Part shown: one piece after another, positions 25,491-35,554 of the stretch
Layout of the letters: each line of letters starts with the position of its first letter
How positions within the stretch are numbered: the stretch's first letter is position 1
From: CAVTWD01 sp963738325
GTDB lineage: Bacteria > Actinomycetota > Acidimicrobiia > Acidimicrobiales > Ilumatobacteraceae
Assembly: GCA_963738325.1 (NCBI GenBank)
Contig: CAVTWD010000014.1
Coordinates: 18,566-82,565, forward strand
Reading direction: 5' to 3'
Length of the DNA stretch: 64,000 bases
Program-made: the position numbers and the translations under genes
The notes under the pieces: generated by a model
What the model was told of the DNA's origin: nothing
The model's input: the letters and a program-made list of their open reading frames with translations, nothing else
The model's database searches: none

Positions 25491-26837
25491 TCAGGTCTCG
25501 TCGAGGGCGTCGTCGGGGGCCGTGGGCTCGCTGGCTTCCCCTTGGCCTTCTGGCGCGCCGTACTGCGCGTAGTACTCCGCCCACGCCGCCTCGCGCTCGG
25601 CGTCGTCGGCCACCCCGATGTAATTGCCCTGGTCGTCGAAGGCGTGCTCACCGAAGTGCTCGCGGTACTCCTCCGCCACCTCGCCGCCTTCGGCCGCCTG
25701 CTTGATCGAGAGGCTGATGCGGCGGCGGGCGAGGTCGAGATCGATGATCTTCACCCACAGCTCCTCACCCGGCGTCACCACCTGCTCGGGCAAGTCGACG
25801 TGATGCGCCGACATTTCGGAGATGTGGACGAGCCCTTCGATGCCCTCACCGACTTGGACGAATGCTCCAAAGGGGACGAGCTTGGTGACACGGCCGTAGA
25901 CCAGCTCGCCGACGCGGTGGGTGCTGGCGAACTCCTGCCACGGGTCCTGCTGGGTGGCCTTCAGCGAGAGGCTGATGCGCTCGCGGTCGTGGTCGACGTC
26001 GAGCACCTGGACAGTGACCTCGTCACCCACGGCGACCACCGAGCCGGGATGGTCGACGTGCTTCCACGACAGCTCGGACACGTGGATGAGACCGTCCATG
26101 CCCCCGAGGTCGACGAACGCTCCGAAGCTGACGACGGACGACACGACGCCCTTGCGGACCTCGCCCGGCTTGAGGTTGGCGAGGAAGTCCTCGCGCTGCT
26201 CCTTCTGGGTCTCCTCGAGGTACGCGCGCCGCGACAGCACCACGTTGTTGCGGTTCTTGTCGAGCTCGATGATTTTTGCCTGGAGGACGCGGCCGACATA
26301 GGGCTGGAGATCCCGCACGCGCCGCAGCTCGACGAGCGAGGCCGGCAGGAACCCGCGGAGGCCGATGTCGAGGATCAAGCCGCCCTTGACGACCTCGATG
26401 ACCGGACCCTCGACGACGCCGTCGGTCTCCTTGATCTTCTCGATCGTGCCCCACGCCCGCTCGTACTGCGCCCGCTTCTTGGAGAGGACGAGGCGGCCCT
26501 CCTTGTCCTCCTTCTGGAGCACGAGCGCCTCGATCTCCTCACCGAGGGAGACCACCTCGTTCGGGTCGACGTCGTTGCGAATGGACAGCTCGCGCGACGG
26601 GATGACGCCTTCGGACTTGTAGCCGATGTCGAGCAGCACCTCGTCCTTGTCCACCTTGACCACGGTGCCGTGCACGATCTGACCGTCCTCGACCTCGACC
26701 ATGGTGGTGTCGACGGCGTCGGCGAAGGAGACGTTGAGATCGTCGGCGGTGACCTGCCGGGGGTGGTACACGCCCTCTGCATCGAAGGTGCCCATCGGGG
26801 CGTCGGCGGGAGGGGAAGCGGTCGGGGTGTCGGACAA
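25491..26837 (-). CDS. rpsA: 30S ribosomal protein S1
   Basis: This is an RNA-binding ribosomal protein that helps load mRNA. Four S1 (OB-fold) domains follow one another: IVHGTVVKVDKDEVLLDIGY, GPVIEVVKGGLILDIGLRGF, RKGVVSSVVSFGAFVDLGGM and VYGRVTKLVPFGAFVQVGEG, with an acidic C-terminal tail. The count of four domains is typical of Actinobacteria. I prefer the TTG at 26837 (LSDTPTASPPADAP), which has GAAAG upstream and matches the usual actinobacterial N-terminus. A GTG at 26873 would add 12 residues. The gene has its own promoter candidate (TGCTAGCCT at about 26902-26910) and a leader of roughly 60 bases. Confidence 0.94.
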   Translation of the reverse strand: MSDTPTASPPADAPMGTFDAEGVYHPRQVTADDLNVSFADAVDTTMVEVEDGQIVHGTVVKVDKDEVLLDIGYKSEGVIPSRELSIRNDVDPNEVVSLGEEIEALVLQKEDKEGRLVLSKKRAQYERAWGTIEKIKETDGVVEGPVIEVVKGGLILDIGLRGFLPASLVELRRVRDLQPYVGRVLQAKIIELDKNRNNVVLSRRAYLEETQKEQREDFLANLKPGEVRKGVVSSVVSFGAFVDLGGMDGLIHVSELSWKHVDHPGSVVAVGDEVTVQVLDVDHDRERISLSLKATQQDPWQEFASTHRVGELVYGRVTKLVPFGAFVQVGEGIEGLVHISEMSAHHVDLPEQVVTPGEELWVKIIDLDLARRRISLSIKQAAEGGEVAEEYREHFGEHAFDDQGNYIGVADDAEREAAWAEYYAQYGAPEGQGEASEPTAPDDALDET

Positions 26838-26901
26838 GGGGGATCTGCTTTCAGCGTTGCGTTGGACTTGCACGCCGGACGATCGTCACAGCGCCGCGAA
26901 G

Positions 26902-26907
26902 AGGCTA
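26902..26907 (-). promoter_or_regulatory. extended -10 of rpsA
   Basis: TAGCCT on the minus strand is preceded by TGC, forming TGCTAGCCT, an extended -10. It lies about 65 bases before the preferred rpsA start and downstream of the methyltransferase stop. Confidence 0.45.
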
Positions 26908-26927
26908 GCACCCGCCGTAGGGGCAGC

Positions 26928-27641
26928 CTACGGCGTCGGTTTGGTGGCGAGGACGAGCAACTCGGGGTGCTCCGTATCGGGCGGTGCCGTCGAGTACGCA
27001 CCCGGTTCCACGGAGTGGATGGCGTCGAGCCGACCCCCGGCCGCGGTGATGAGCAGCCCGAGCTCGCGCGGCGTGTAGCACGCCGTCCAGAGGTCCACCT
27101 CGACCGCGGCACCCGCCTCGTCGCGCACCTCCGTGCGCTCGTGGGCGACACCGGCGTCCGCATCGAAGGTCGCGTCGGTGTGGTAGCGAACTTGGAAGTA
27201 GGCGTTGAACGCGGTGAGGGTAAGGCGCCCCCCGGGTCGCAGGGCGCGCACCATGGCCGTGAGCACGTGGAGGTCCTCACCGGGCTCGGTCAGGAGGCCG
27301 AACCCGCCCTGGCACAACGACAGGGCCACGTCGTACTCGCCGTCCACGCTCAGCCGTCGCACATCGAGACGCTCGAAGGTGGCCCCGGCGGGGGCGTTGG
27401 CGCGGGCCAGCTCGATGAAACGGGCCGAGATGTCGATCCCGTGCACGGAGAGGCCGCGACGGGCGAGCATGTGCGCGTGGCGACCGGGGCCGCAGCCCAC
27501 GTCGAGCACACGCTGGCCCGGTTGGAGACCGAGCGCATCGACCAGGAACGCGACCTCCTGCTCGGTTCCCTTCGTGAAGGAGTACCGGAGGTAGGCGCCG
27601 CCGAGGTGGTCCGCGATCGGCTCGAACCAGTGGTCAGGCAC
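26928..27641 (-). CDS. class I SAM-dependent methyltransferase
   Basis: This is a 237-residue methyltransferase. The SAM-binding loop is RVLDVGCGPGRHAHMLARRG, with the acidic end of strand 2 in VHGIDISARFIEL, then RLDVRRLSVDGEYDVALSLCQGGFGLL (split) and ALRPGGRLTLTAFNAYFQV. The C-terminal part (CYTPRELGLLITAAGG) is typical of Methyltransf_25-like enzymes acting on small molecules. The start is GTG at 27641, with TACGCT (27650-27655) eight bases upstream and no ribosome-binding site, suggesting a leaderless transcript. It lies between polA and rpsA on the same strand. The substrate is unknown. Confidence 0.85.
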   Translation of the reverse strand: MPDHWFEPIADHLGGAYLRYSFTKGTEQEVAFLVDALGLQPGQRVLDVGCGPGRHAHMLARRGLSVHGIDISARFIELARANAPAGATFERLDVRRLSVDGEYDVALSLCQGGFGLLTEPGEDLHVLTAMVRALRPGGRLTLTAFNAYFQVRYHTDATFDADAGVAHERTEVRDEAGAAVEVDLWTACYTPRELGLLITAAGGRLDAIHSVEPGAYSTAPPDTEHPELLVLATKPTP

Positions 27642-27649
27642 GGCCGGGG

Positions 27650-27655
27650 AGCGTA
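27650..27655 (-). promoter_or_regulatory. -10 element of the methyltransferase at 26928-27641
   Basis: TACGCT on the minus strand stands eight bases before the GTG at 27641 in the 48-bp gap after polA. Confidence 0.4.
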
Positions 27656-27689
27656 GGCAGTCGGGGTCGAGCTCCCCCGGTTGGGCGTG

Positions 27690-30343
27690 TCAGCTCTTGG
27701 CGTCGGCCCAGGTGGCGCCGAAGGCGAGGTTGACCTCGAGCGGCACGCGCAAGTTGGCGGCGCCGATGAGGGCGGCGCGGGTGTGGGCCACCGCCGCGTC
27801 GTGCTCCCCCGCCGCCACTTCCACGAGCACCTCGTCGTGCACCTGCAGCACGAGGCGGCTGGCCAGCCCGCTGCGATCGAGCTCTCGGTCGAGACGAATC
27901 AGCGCCACCTTGAAGATGTCCGCGGCAAGTCCCTGGATCCCGGCATTCATGGCCTGGCGCTCGCCGGCTTGACGGATGCGGAAGTTGTCGCTCAGCAGCT
28001 CAGGGATCGGGCGACGTCGCCCGAACAGCGTCTCGGTGTAGCCGCGCATCCGGGCTTCCTTCACGGTCTGGTCCATGTACGCCTTCACGCTCGGGAAGGC
28101 CTCGAAGTAGGCGCGCAGGATCTCGGCCGCTTCCTCGGTCGGGATGTTCAGCCGCTGGCCGAGCCCGTAGGCCTCCATCCCGTAGGCCAAGCCGTACGAG
28201 ACCATCTTCGCCTTGGACCGCTGATCGATGGTGACCTTCGCCGGAGGGACGGCGAAGATCCGCGCCGCGGTCGCGTTGTGGATGTCCTGCCCGGACTCGA
28301 AGGCGGCGATCAAGCCGGGATCGTCGGCGAGATGGGCGATGCAGCGCAGCTCGATCTGGTTGTAGTCGGCCACGAGCAGCTCCCACCCTGGTTGCGGCAC
28401 GAAGGCTCGCCGGAACAGCCGTCCCTCGTCGGAGCGCACGGGGATGTTGTGGAGGTTGGGTTGGTCGGAGGACAGCCGGCCGGTGCGCGCGACGGTCTGG
28501 TTGAAGGTGGCGTGGATGCGCCCGTCGGCAGCCACCTCCGCCAGCAAGCCCTCGCCGTAGGTGGAGCGGAGCTTCTCGGCCTCGCGGTACGCGAGCAACG
28601 GATCGATGAACTCGGGCCACTGGTCGCGGAGACGCTCGAGCGAGGCGGCGTCAGTGGAGTACCCCGTCTTCGTGCGCTTCTGCGGCGTGAGGCCCTTCTC
28701 GTCGAAAAGGATCTGGCGGAGCTGTTGCGTGGAGTTGAGGTTGAACGAGCGCCCGGCCACGATCTGGACCTCGTCGGCCAGCCGCTTGCAGTCCTCGGTG
28801 AGGCGCTGGTGCAAGCGGCGCAGCGCCTCGACGTCGACGGCGATGCCGACGTGCTCCATCCGAGCCAGCACCTGCACGAGCGGGTTCTCGATCTCCGTGT
28901 AGAGCGGCCGCATGCCGCGGGCGTCGAGCGCCGCGTCGAGGGCCGGCGCGAGCCGGCTCACCGCCAGCGCGGCGCGAACGGCGCGCTGCGCGACGTCGAC
29001 CCCTGACCCGCCGAGGTCGAGTTGGCCCTCCGGCACGTCGTCGGTCGGGAACGTGAACGGCGTGTACTGCCCCAGCATCTCGGCGAGGGCGTACCGAGCC
29101 TCGGCCGGGTCGATCAGATACGCGGCGATGGCGGTGTCGAGCTCGAGGGGGGAAGCGGCACGTCGAGAGCGAGGAGCGAGCGCATCAGCGCCTTGGCGTT
29201 GTGGGCGCGCCACGGCCGGCCACCCGTCAGCGCGGCGAGCACGGCCTCGTCCTCGAGCAGCTCGGCCGGCAGCCAGGCCACCGATGCCGCTTCCGGCTCC
29301 GTCACCACGGCGAGGCCCAGGAGCGGTGAGCGACCTTCGGCTCCGCTCCAGGCCGCGGCGACGTCGAGCACGGGGAGACCGGCCAAGGCGGCGACGGCCT
29401 CCGTGGGCGACGACGGCCGGGCCAGCTCTGCTTCCAGAACCTCGCCCGTCGACCGCGCTCCGGAGATGGGTTCGGCGAGCACCTCGGCCAGGCGATCGAA
29501 CAACGTCCGGAACTCCAGGAAGTCGAAGAGCCGCTTCACCTCGGTGGGCTCGGCAGGGCCCCACTGCAACGCGTCCAGGTCGACCTCGACCGGCGTCTCG
29601 CGCTGCAGCACCATCACCCTCGCGTTGTCCCGGACCCGCGCTTCGTGCTCGGCCAGCGCCGCCCGCAGCTTCGGCGTCTGCGCGTCGAGGTGGGCGAACA
29701 CACCATCGAGGCCGCCATATGTGGTGATCAGCTTGGCCGCGGTCTTCTCGCCGACGCCGGGTACCCCGGGAAGGTTGTCCGAGGGGTCGCCGCGGAGCGC
29801 GGCGTACTCCGGGTACTCAGCCGGAGTGACACCGGTCTTCTCCCTGATGCCGGCTTCGTCGTACAGCGCGTAATCGGACACGCCTCGGCGGTTGTAGAGC
29901 ACCTTCACGAGCGGGTCCTCCACCAGCTGGAAGGTGTCCCGATCGCCAGTCACGATGATCACCTCGCAGCCCCGCTGCTTGGCCCGCTCTGCCACGGTGG
30001 CGATCACGTCGTCGGCCTCGTACCCCGGCACCTCCAGCGCGGTGATGCCTAGCGTGTCGATGACCTGGCGGACGAGGCCCATCTGCTGGCGGAGGATGTC
30101 GGGGGCGGCGGATCGGTTGGCCTTGTAGTCGACGATGGCCTCGTGGCGGAAGGTCGGCTCGGGCCGGTCGAAGGCCACGATCACGCCGTCGGGCGCGTTG
30201 TCGCGCAGCAAGTTGATCAGCATCGACGTGAAGCCGAACACGGCGTTGGTGACCTGACCCGAAGCGGTCGACATGTCGCTCGGCAGGGCGAAGAAGGCGC
30301 GGTAGGTGAGCGAGTTGCCGTCGAGGAGGAGCAGCTTGCTCAT
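27690..30343 (-). CDS. polA: DNA polymerase I (one homopolymer frameshift)
   Basis: This is the gap-filling polymerase for repair and Okazaki fragments, about 884 residues after correction. N-terminal 5'-3' exonuclease: LLLLDGNSLTYRAFFALP, YKANRSAAPDILRQQM, VPGYEADDVIATVAERA, VTGDRDTFQLV and the HhH PGVPGVGEKTAAKLI. The middle 3'-5' exonuclease-like domain lacks the catalytic Asp/Glu (LPVLDVAAAW), so proofreading is probably absent, as in other actinobacterial PolA. Polymerase motifs: A (LLVADYNQIELR), B (RSKAKMVSYGLAYGM), C (LVLQVHDEVLVEV). The frame breaks at a run of six G (29147-29152); a seventh base restores DVPLPPLELDTAIAAYL. This is almost certainly a sequencing indel. Confidence 0.94.
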
Positions 30344-30400
30344 GGCGGCGGGAGCCGATTCCCTGCGGGGGGCGAGGAGTGGTCGGCGAACGCGGCCATC

Positions 30401-30976
30401 TCAGGGCCGGAGCTCACCGGCGATGATCTGGTCGGCCACGGTGCGCATCTTCGTGCGGTCGCTCATCGCCCGCTTCTGGATGAACGAGAACGCCTCCGCC
30501 TCGCTCATGCCGTCACGATCCATCAGGATGCCCTTGGCGCGGTCGACCACCTTCCTGGTCTCGAGCTGCTCCTCCAGGTTCTGGACCTCGGCGGTGAGGT
30601 CGGCGAGCTCCCGGAACCGGCCGATGGCGAGCTCGATGGCGGGCACCAGCTCGCTCTTCTGGAACGGCTTCACGAGATAGGCGAGCGCGCCGGCGTCGCG
30701 AGCCTGATCCACGAAGTCGCGTTGGCTGAAGGCGGTGAGGATCAGCACCCCGCAGAGCCGCTCAGCGCTGATCTCCCGGGCGGCGGCCAGGCCATCGAGT
30801 CCGGGCATCTTGATGTCGAGGATGGCGAGGTCGGGTCGCAGCTCCCGCACGAGCCGCACGGCGTCGTCGCCCCGTCCCGTCTCGGCCACGACCTGGTAGC
30901 CCTCCTCCTCCAGCGTCTCGCGCAGGTCGAGGCGGATGATGGCCTCGTCCTCGGCGATCACGACGCGGGCGGTCAC
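30401..30976 (-). CDS. pdtaR: ANTAR-domain response regulator (PdtaR-like)
   Basis: This 191-residue regulator combines an N-terminal receiver domain with a C-terminal ANTAR RNA-binding domain. The receiver has acidic EDEAIIRLDL, phosphorylated Asp54 in AILDIKMPG, Thr in LILTAFS and Lys in YLVKPF. The ANTAR domain spans about 125-185 (LETRKVVDRAKGILMDRDGM; FSFIQKRAM). Family members act as phosphorylation-dependent antiterminators by binding twin hairpins in mRNA leaders; in mycobacteria the partner is the PdtaS kinase. No PdtaS gene is adjacent. The GTG start overlaps the stop of the DUF3068 gene (GTGA), so the two are co-expressed. Confidence 0.9.
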   Translation of the reverse strand: MTARVVIAEDEAIIRLDLRETLEEEGYQVVAETGRGDDAVRLVRELRPDLAILDIKMPGLDGLAAAREISAERLCGVLILTAFSQRDFVDQARDAGALAYLVKPFQKSELVPAIELAIGRFRELADLTAEVQNLEEQLETRKVVDRAKGILMDRDGMSEAEAFSFIQKRAMSDRTKMRTVADQIIAGELRP

Positions 30977-32183
30977 GGGCTGGCAGCTCCGGGTTCGGGG
31001 GGTGGGGCCTCCATTGAACCATCGCGCACGCGCTTCGGGATGGCGATCAGCACGATGCCGATCACGGCCAAGACGATGCCGACCACGAGCAGGATGAGCG
31101 GGATGGTGTCCTCCGCCAGCTTCTTCATGTCCCGGTTGTCGTTGACGGTGGAAGCGATGTCCTTCACCGACGCGGGCGTCTGGCTGAAGGTGTTGTCGAA
31201 GATCGGGATCGGATTGCTGGCCAGCGTCTTCAGCTTGTTCGCGACATCCGTGACTCCCGGGACGCTCGTGTACTTGGCCAGCAACGCCTCGAGCTTGGGC
31301 ACGAGCGTTGGGTCAGGCACGGCGGCGAAGCGTTGCTGGACGTTGCGGACGTCGACGATGCCGCCCGTGCTGCGGTCCACCGCATCACTCCCCTTGTTGC
31401 TCAGCACGTACTGCACCTTCACCGGCGTGGAGACCAAACCCTGGATCAGCGGGAGCTCGGCCGGCGCCAGACGCGGGAGCAGGTTGATGAGCACCGTCTG
31501 GAGGTCGATGCCGCGGCTGGCCAGCAACGGAGCGAGCTGCGCCGCGGTGAGCTGGCGCGGGAGGGGTTTCGGGAGCGCCTTGTCGAGCGTGGCCAGGTAG
31601 GCGGCCGTGACCGGGCGGTACTCCACGTCGGCGAGGAAGTTGTAGACGTCGATGCCCTCGATGTGGTCGCGCCCGCTGGGCTTCACCTGATACGTCGTCT
31701 GCGTCTCGTTGTTGTAGATCGGGTAGGGCTGGGCCTTCGTGTCGAGCGGGAAGTTCAACCGGTAGGCACCAGATCGGTCGACCTTGTTGGCCGGGTCGTA
31801 GGCCCAGGCCCGGTCGTCGGCCACGTTCACCATCTTGCGGCGGTCCATCACGTACTGGTTCTGCTGGGTGAGCTTGAAGAGGCCCTGCGCATCGAGGTCG
31901 ATGTTCTCGCCGACGACGGTGAGCGTGGCGCCCGTCTGGGAACCGTCCACCTTGATGTGACGCGGACGGAGAGGGGGTAGTCCTTCGGCGCCTTCAAGGG
32001 CTGCGTGGTGGAGGGATCGACGTAGAGCGTCACCTTGCCCGTGTACCGGGGAGTCTCATCGACGTCGTCGGGGAACTTGACCAGTGCCGGCACCGCGACC
32101 GAGCGCCAGACGAACGAGCCGACGAAGAGCAAGACGCCGACGACGACGAGCGCGATTGGCCACTTGCGTCGGGTCCGGTGCAT
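30973..32183 (-). CDS. DUF3068 (PorA-like) membrane protein, one frameshift
   Basis: This is an actinobacterial family with an N-terminal membrane helix (MHRTRRKWPIALVVVGVLLF), a long extracellular part and a C-terminal helix (IPLILLVVGIVLAVIGIVLI) ending in IPKRVRD. The extracellular part has internally related strands: TGKVTLYVDPST, ATLTVVGENIDLDAQG, NQYVMDRRKMVNVADDRAWA and TQTTYQVKPSGRDHIEGIDVYNF (split). The ATG at 32183 has GGGAG upstream. The frame shifts near 31955-31965: PLSVRV in the first frame continues as HIKVDGSQTGAT in the second, and one base restores about 403 residues. It precedes and overlaps the ANTAR regulator. Function is unknown. Confidence 0.82.
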
Positions 32184-32314
32184 GGAGGCTCCCTCAGAAC
32201 GGCGTCCGCTCACACTAGGACGGTTGCCGAGCCCGACCTCGCGACGCGCCTGACGGGTCTTTTCGTGGGACACATGGTCCGGGTTGCATCCCGCTGAGAG
32301 CGGGCCGGACAGCT

Positions 32315-32605
32315 TCAGTCGGAGGCGAACAGGCGGTCGAGGAGCGCGTCCTGATCGGCCTCGATCTCCTGGATGGCGGCGACGACCTCGGCCCGATGGC
32401 GCGCCATCGCGTCCGCGTGCCGACGCGCTTCACGGTACTCACGGTCGGCGAGGGGGGTCTCGGAGACCAGGGCGCGCAGGCCGGAGTCGGCGGCGTCGTC
32501 AGAGAGCGCCGCCAGTTGCTCCTCCACGATGCGCAATTCCTCGCGGAGCTGCTTCAGGCGCTCCGTGAGCGCAGCGAGTCGGCGTTCGACCGTGGCCCGG
32601 GACAT
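32315..32605 (-). CDS. small coiled-coil protein
   Basis: This 96-residue, soluble, charged protein is predicted to be mostly helical. Heptads run through VERRLAALTERLKQLREELR and IVEEQLAALSDDA, a short loop has LVSETPLADREYREA, and a second helix has RHRAEVVAAIQEIEADQDAL. It ends LLDRLFASD. It is probably a helical hairpin. The length and pattern recall a conserved actinobacterial protein of unknown role. The start ATG 32605 has TACACT (32612-32617) six bases upstream and no ribosome-binding site. It is divergent from the DMT transporter. Confidence 0.7.
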   Translation of the reverse strand: MSRATVERRLAALTERLKQLREELRIVEEQLAALSDDAADSGLRALVSETPLADREYREARRHADAMARHRAEVVAAIQEIEADQDALLDRLFASD

Positions 32606-32611
32606 GCCCAG

Positions 32612-32617
32612 AGTGTA
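32612..32617 (-). promoter_or_regulatory. -10 element of the coiled-coil gene at 32315-32605
   Basis: TACACT on the minus strand ends six bases before the ATG at 32605, fitting a leaderless transcript. Confidence 0.4.
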
Positions 32618-32670
32618 CGGTCCGGATCCCGCTCGTCGGCGCCGCCCACTCGGGCCAGACTGACCCAGCC

Positions 32671-33562
32671 ATGCGTCGCGTCGTGCTCCTCGCCTTCATC
32701 TGGGGTTGGTCATTCCTCTTCATCAAGGTGGCGGTCGAAGGCTTCACGCCCTTCACGGTGGCGGCGCGGCCGGATGGCGCTCGGGTGCGCCGCCCTCCTC
32801 CTCATCGGACGCGCCACCGGAGCGCCCCCGCTCCCGCGCGACCGACGCTTCTGGTCGGCGGTGTCGTTCGTGGGCATCGTCGGGACCGCCCTGCCGTTCA
32901 CCTTGCTCGCGTGGGCGGAGGAGCGCATCACCTCCGCGCTGACGTCGGTGGCGCAGGCCACGACGGCGCTGTTCACCGCCATGTTCGCGGCCATCCTCCT
33001 GCGGGAGCGGTTGACGCCGCTGCAGATCGCCGGGCTGGTCGTGGGGCTGAGCGGCGTGGCCATCGCCGCCGGGGTCGGGTCGGGCGACGTGACGAGCTCA
33101 TCGGCCGTCGGGGTGCTGGCGGCCGTCGGCGCGGGCGCCGCCTACGGCATCACGTTCGTGCACATGCAACGCCGCCTTTTGCATGTCGCGCCGATCCAGG
33201 CGGCCACGGGACAGCTCCTCATCGGCGCGCTCGTGCTCGCTCCGTTCGCCATCGTGTCCTCCGTCGTTTCGGGCTTCGACCCCACGCCCAATCGCGTCGC
33301 CGCCCTCGTCACACTCGGGGCGGTCAACACCGGCCTCGCCTACTGGATCAACTACGGGGCCGTCGCCCAAGTCGGCGCCACCGCCGCCTCCCTCGTCACC
33401 TACCTCGTGCCACCGATCGCGATCACCGCCGGTTGGCTGGTGCTCGGCGAGCCCGTGGGCTGGCGATTGCTCGTGGGGTTGGCACTGATCATCCTGGGAG
33501 TGGCGGCCGTCCGCCAAGCCCCCATGATCGTGCGGAGGCGTGTCACGCGCTACACAAGGTGA
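32671..33562 (+). CDS. EamA/DMT-family transporter (one frameshift)
   Basis: This inner-membrane exporter of the drug/metabolite superfamily has two EamA repeats, ten hydrophobic segments and about 297 residues. The first helix (MRRVVLLAFIWGWSFLFIKV) is in one frame up to GFTPFTVAA. Near 32766-32773 (GCGCGGCCGGATGG) the coding moves to a second frame with RMALGCAALLLIGRATG, which then stays open to the stop. That frame contains ALTSVAQATTALFTAMFAAI, YGITFVHMQRRLLHV and LVPPIAITAGWLVLGEPVG. One extra base explains the shift, probably a sequencing error. The substrate cannot be told; family members export amino acids or metabolites. Confidence 0.85.
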
Positions 33563-33586
33563 GCGGGCGCCGAGGAGGTCCAGCCC

Positions 33587-35509
33587 ATGACGGATGCCTG
33601 GTCGATCAGCGAGGGTTACTGGGACGTCGAGGGCTCCTGGCACGAGACGCCGCGGAAGACCCGGGCCGTGCTGCGGGCGACCATGGGCCCCGACGGCGCC
33701 GACGAGCCTCCGCCTGCGCCGCCGTCCTGGTTCGTCCACACCGGTGAGGCGCCTGCGCTGCTCGGTCCGTGCGACGTCGTGCTCGAGGACGGAGCCGTCC
33801 TGCACGACCTGCGCTCGATCCCGCCAGACCTCCCGATCGGCTACCACGAGCTGCAGCCCCTGGACGGCTCGTCCGCCTCCTGGCTCGTCGTCTCGCCGCG
33901 ACGCTGCCCCCTGCCCGCGCCCGGCTGGGGATGGGCCGTGCAGCTCTACGCCGCCCGCTCGAGCCGGAGCTGGGGCATCGGCGACCTGGCCGACCTCCGC
34001 GACTTGGCCAGTGGTCACAGCGCCTCGGCGCCAGCGTCGCGATGATCAGCCCGCTGCACGCGCGCCGTGCCGAGCCCGCACCACGACCCGAGCCCCTACT
34101 TCGCCAGTAGCCGGATCTACCGCAACCCGCTCTACCTCCGCATCGAGGACGTGCCGGGAGCGAAGGATCTCCCCGACGTGCCCCGCCTCGCCGCCCTCGG
34201 TCGGGCCCTCGACGCCAACGCCCACATCGATCGCGCCGAGGCCTACCGGCTGAAGCTGAGCGCCCTGCAACTCCTTTTCGACCACGCCGACGAGCGGCAC
34301 CACTATGGCACCGCCCATGCCTTCAGCACGTGGCGGAAGGCGGAGGGCGCGCCCCTCACCCGCTATGCCACGCACGCGGCGCTGGCCGAGCTCTTCGGAC
34401 CCGACTACGGGCGCTGGCCGAGCGAGTATCGCCATCCCGACTCACCCGCCGTCGCTCGCTTCGCCGCCGAGAACGAGCGGCGCGTCCAGTTCCACGAGTG
34501 GTGCCAGTGGCAGCTCTTCGGCCAGTTGGCCGCGGCGGGCACGGCGGGCGTCGGGCTGATCAGCGACCTCGCCGTCGGCTTCGACCCGCAGGGCGCCGAC
34601 GGATGGGCCTACCAGGACTTGCTGGCGCGCGGCTGCCGGGTCGGCGCGCCGCCCGATGCCTTCAACCAGCTCGGCCAGGACTGGGGTCTGCCTCCGTTCA
34701 TCCCGTGGAAGCTGCGAGCGGCCCGCTACGAGCCCTTGGTGCGCACGCTGCGCTCCTCCTTCGCCCACTGCGCCGGCATCCGGATCGACCATGTGATGGG
34801 CCTGTTCCGGCTCTACTGGCTGCCGCCGGGTAGCGGCCCGCGAGACGGCGGCTACGTGCGCTACCCCTCGGACGAGATCCTCGATCTCGTCGTGCTCGAA
34901 GCCCATCGCGCGGGCGCCTTCGTGATCGGTGAGGACCTCGGCACGGTCGAGGACCAGGTGCGCGACGAGCTCGCCGACCGCGCCATCCTCTCCTACCGGC
35001 TGCTCTGGTTCTTCGACGACCCCACCGGGCCCCAACCGGCCCAATCGGTCGCCGCGATCACCACGCACGACCTCCCGACCGTGGCCGGCGCCTGGACCGG
35101 AGCGGACGAGGCGGAGCTCGAAACCCTCCACCTGGCACCCGACGATGAGAGCGCCGGCTATTTCCGGCGCATGCTCGAACGCTCCACCGGCCTACCCGAC
35201 GATGCCCCTCTCGAGGAGGTGGTCATCGCCGCGCACCGGGCGCTGCGCGCCATGCCGGCCACGCTCCATCTGGCGACCCTCGAGGACGCGCTCGCCGTGG
35301 CCGCCCGGCCGAATGTCCCCGGCACGACCAGGGAGCGACCGAACTGGCAAGCCCCGCTGCCGAAACCGCTCGAGCTCGTCGAGCACGATCCCCTCACCCG
35401 CCGCGTGGCGGCTGCCATGTCCGCGCCGCCCGACCCCGCTGCGCCTGCGTTCGTGCGTGTCACAACGCGCACCGGTGCCCGAATCGACCCGCATGAACGG
35501 GATGGATGA
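33587..35509 (+). CDS. malQ: 4-alpha-glucanotransferase (two compensating frameshifts)
   Basis: This cytoplasmic amylomaltase of family GH77 transfers maltodextrin segments. The N-terminal domain (residues 1-135) carries HELQPLDG and WGWAVQLYAARSSRSWGIGD. The barrel follows: DPSPYFASSRIYRNPLYLRI, catalytic Asp in GIRIDHVMGLFRLYWLPPG, catalytic Glu in VIGEDLGTVEDQV, and transition-state Asp in THDLPTVAGAWTG. Between about 34008 and 34065 the correct protein (QWSQRLGASVAMISPLHA) is in another frame. Two opposite single-base errors split the gene into two open frames (33587-34045 and 34067-35509). After correction it is about 640 residues. Confidence 0.9.
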
Positions 35510-35541
35510 CGACCGACCGGGAGCTCTCACCCGGAGCCGAT

Positions 35542-35547
35542 TAGGGT
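35542..35547 (+). promoter_or_regulatory. -10 element of the MBL-fold gene
   Basis: TAGGGT ends seven bases before the GTG at 35555, in the 45-bp gap after malQ. Confidence 0.4.
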
Positions 35548-35554
35548 CGGGGCC

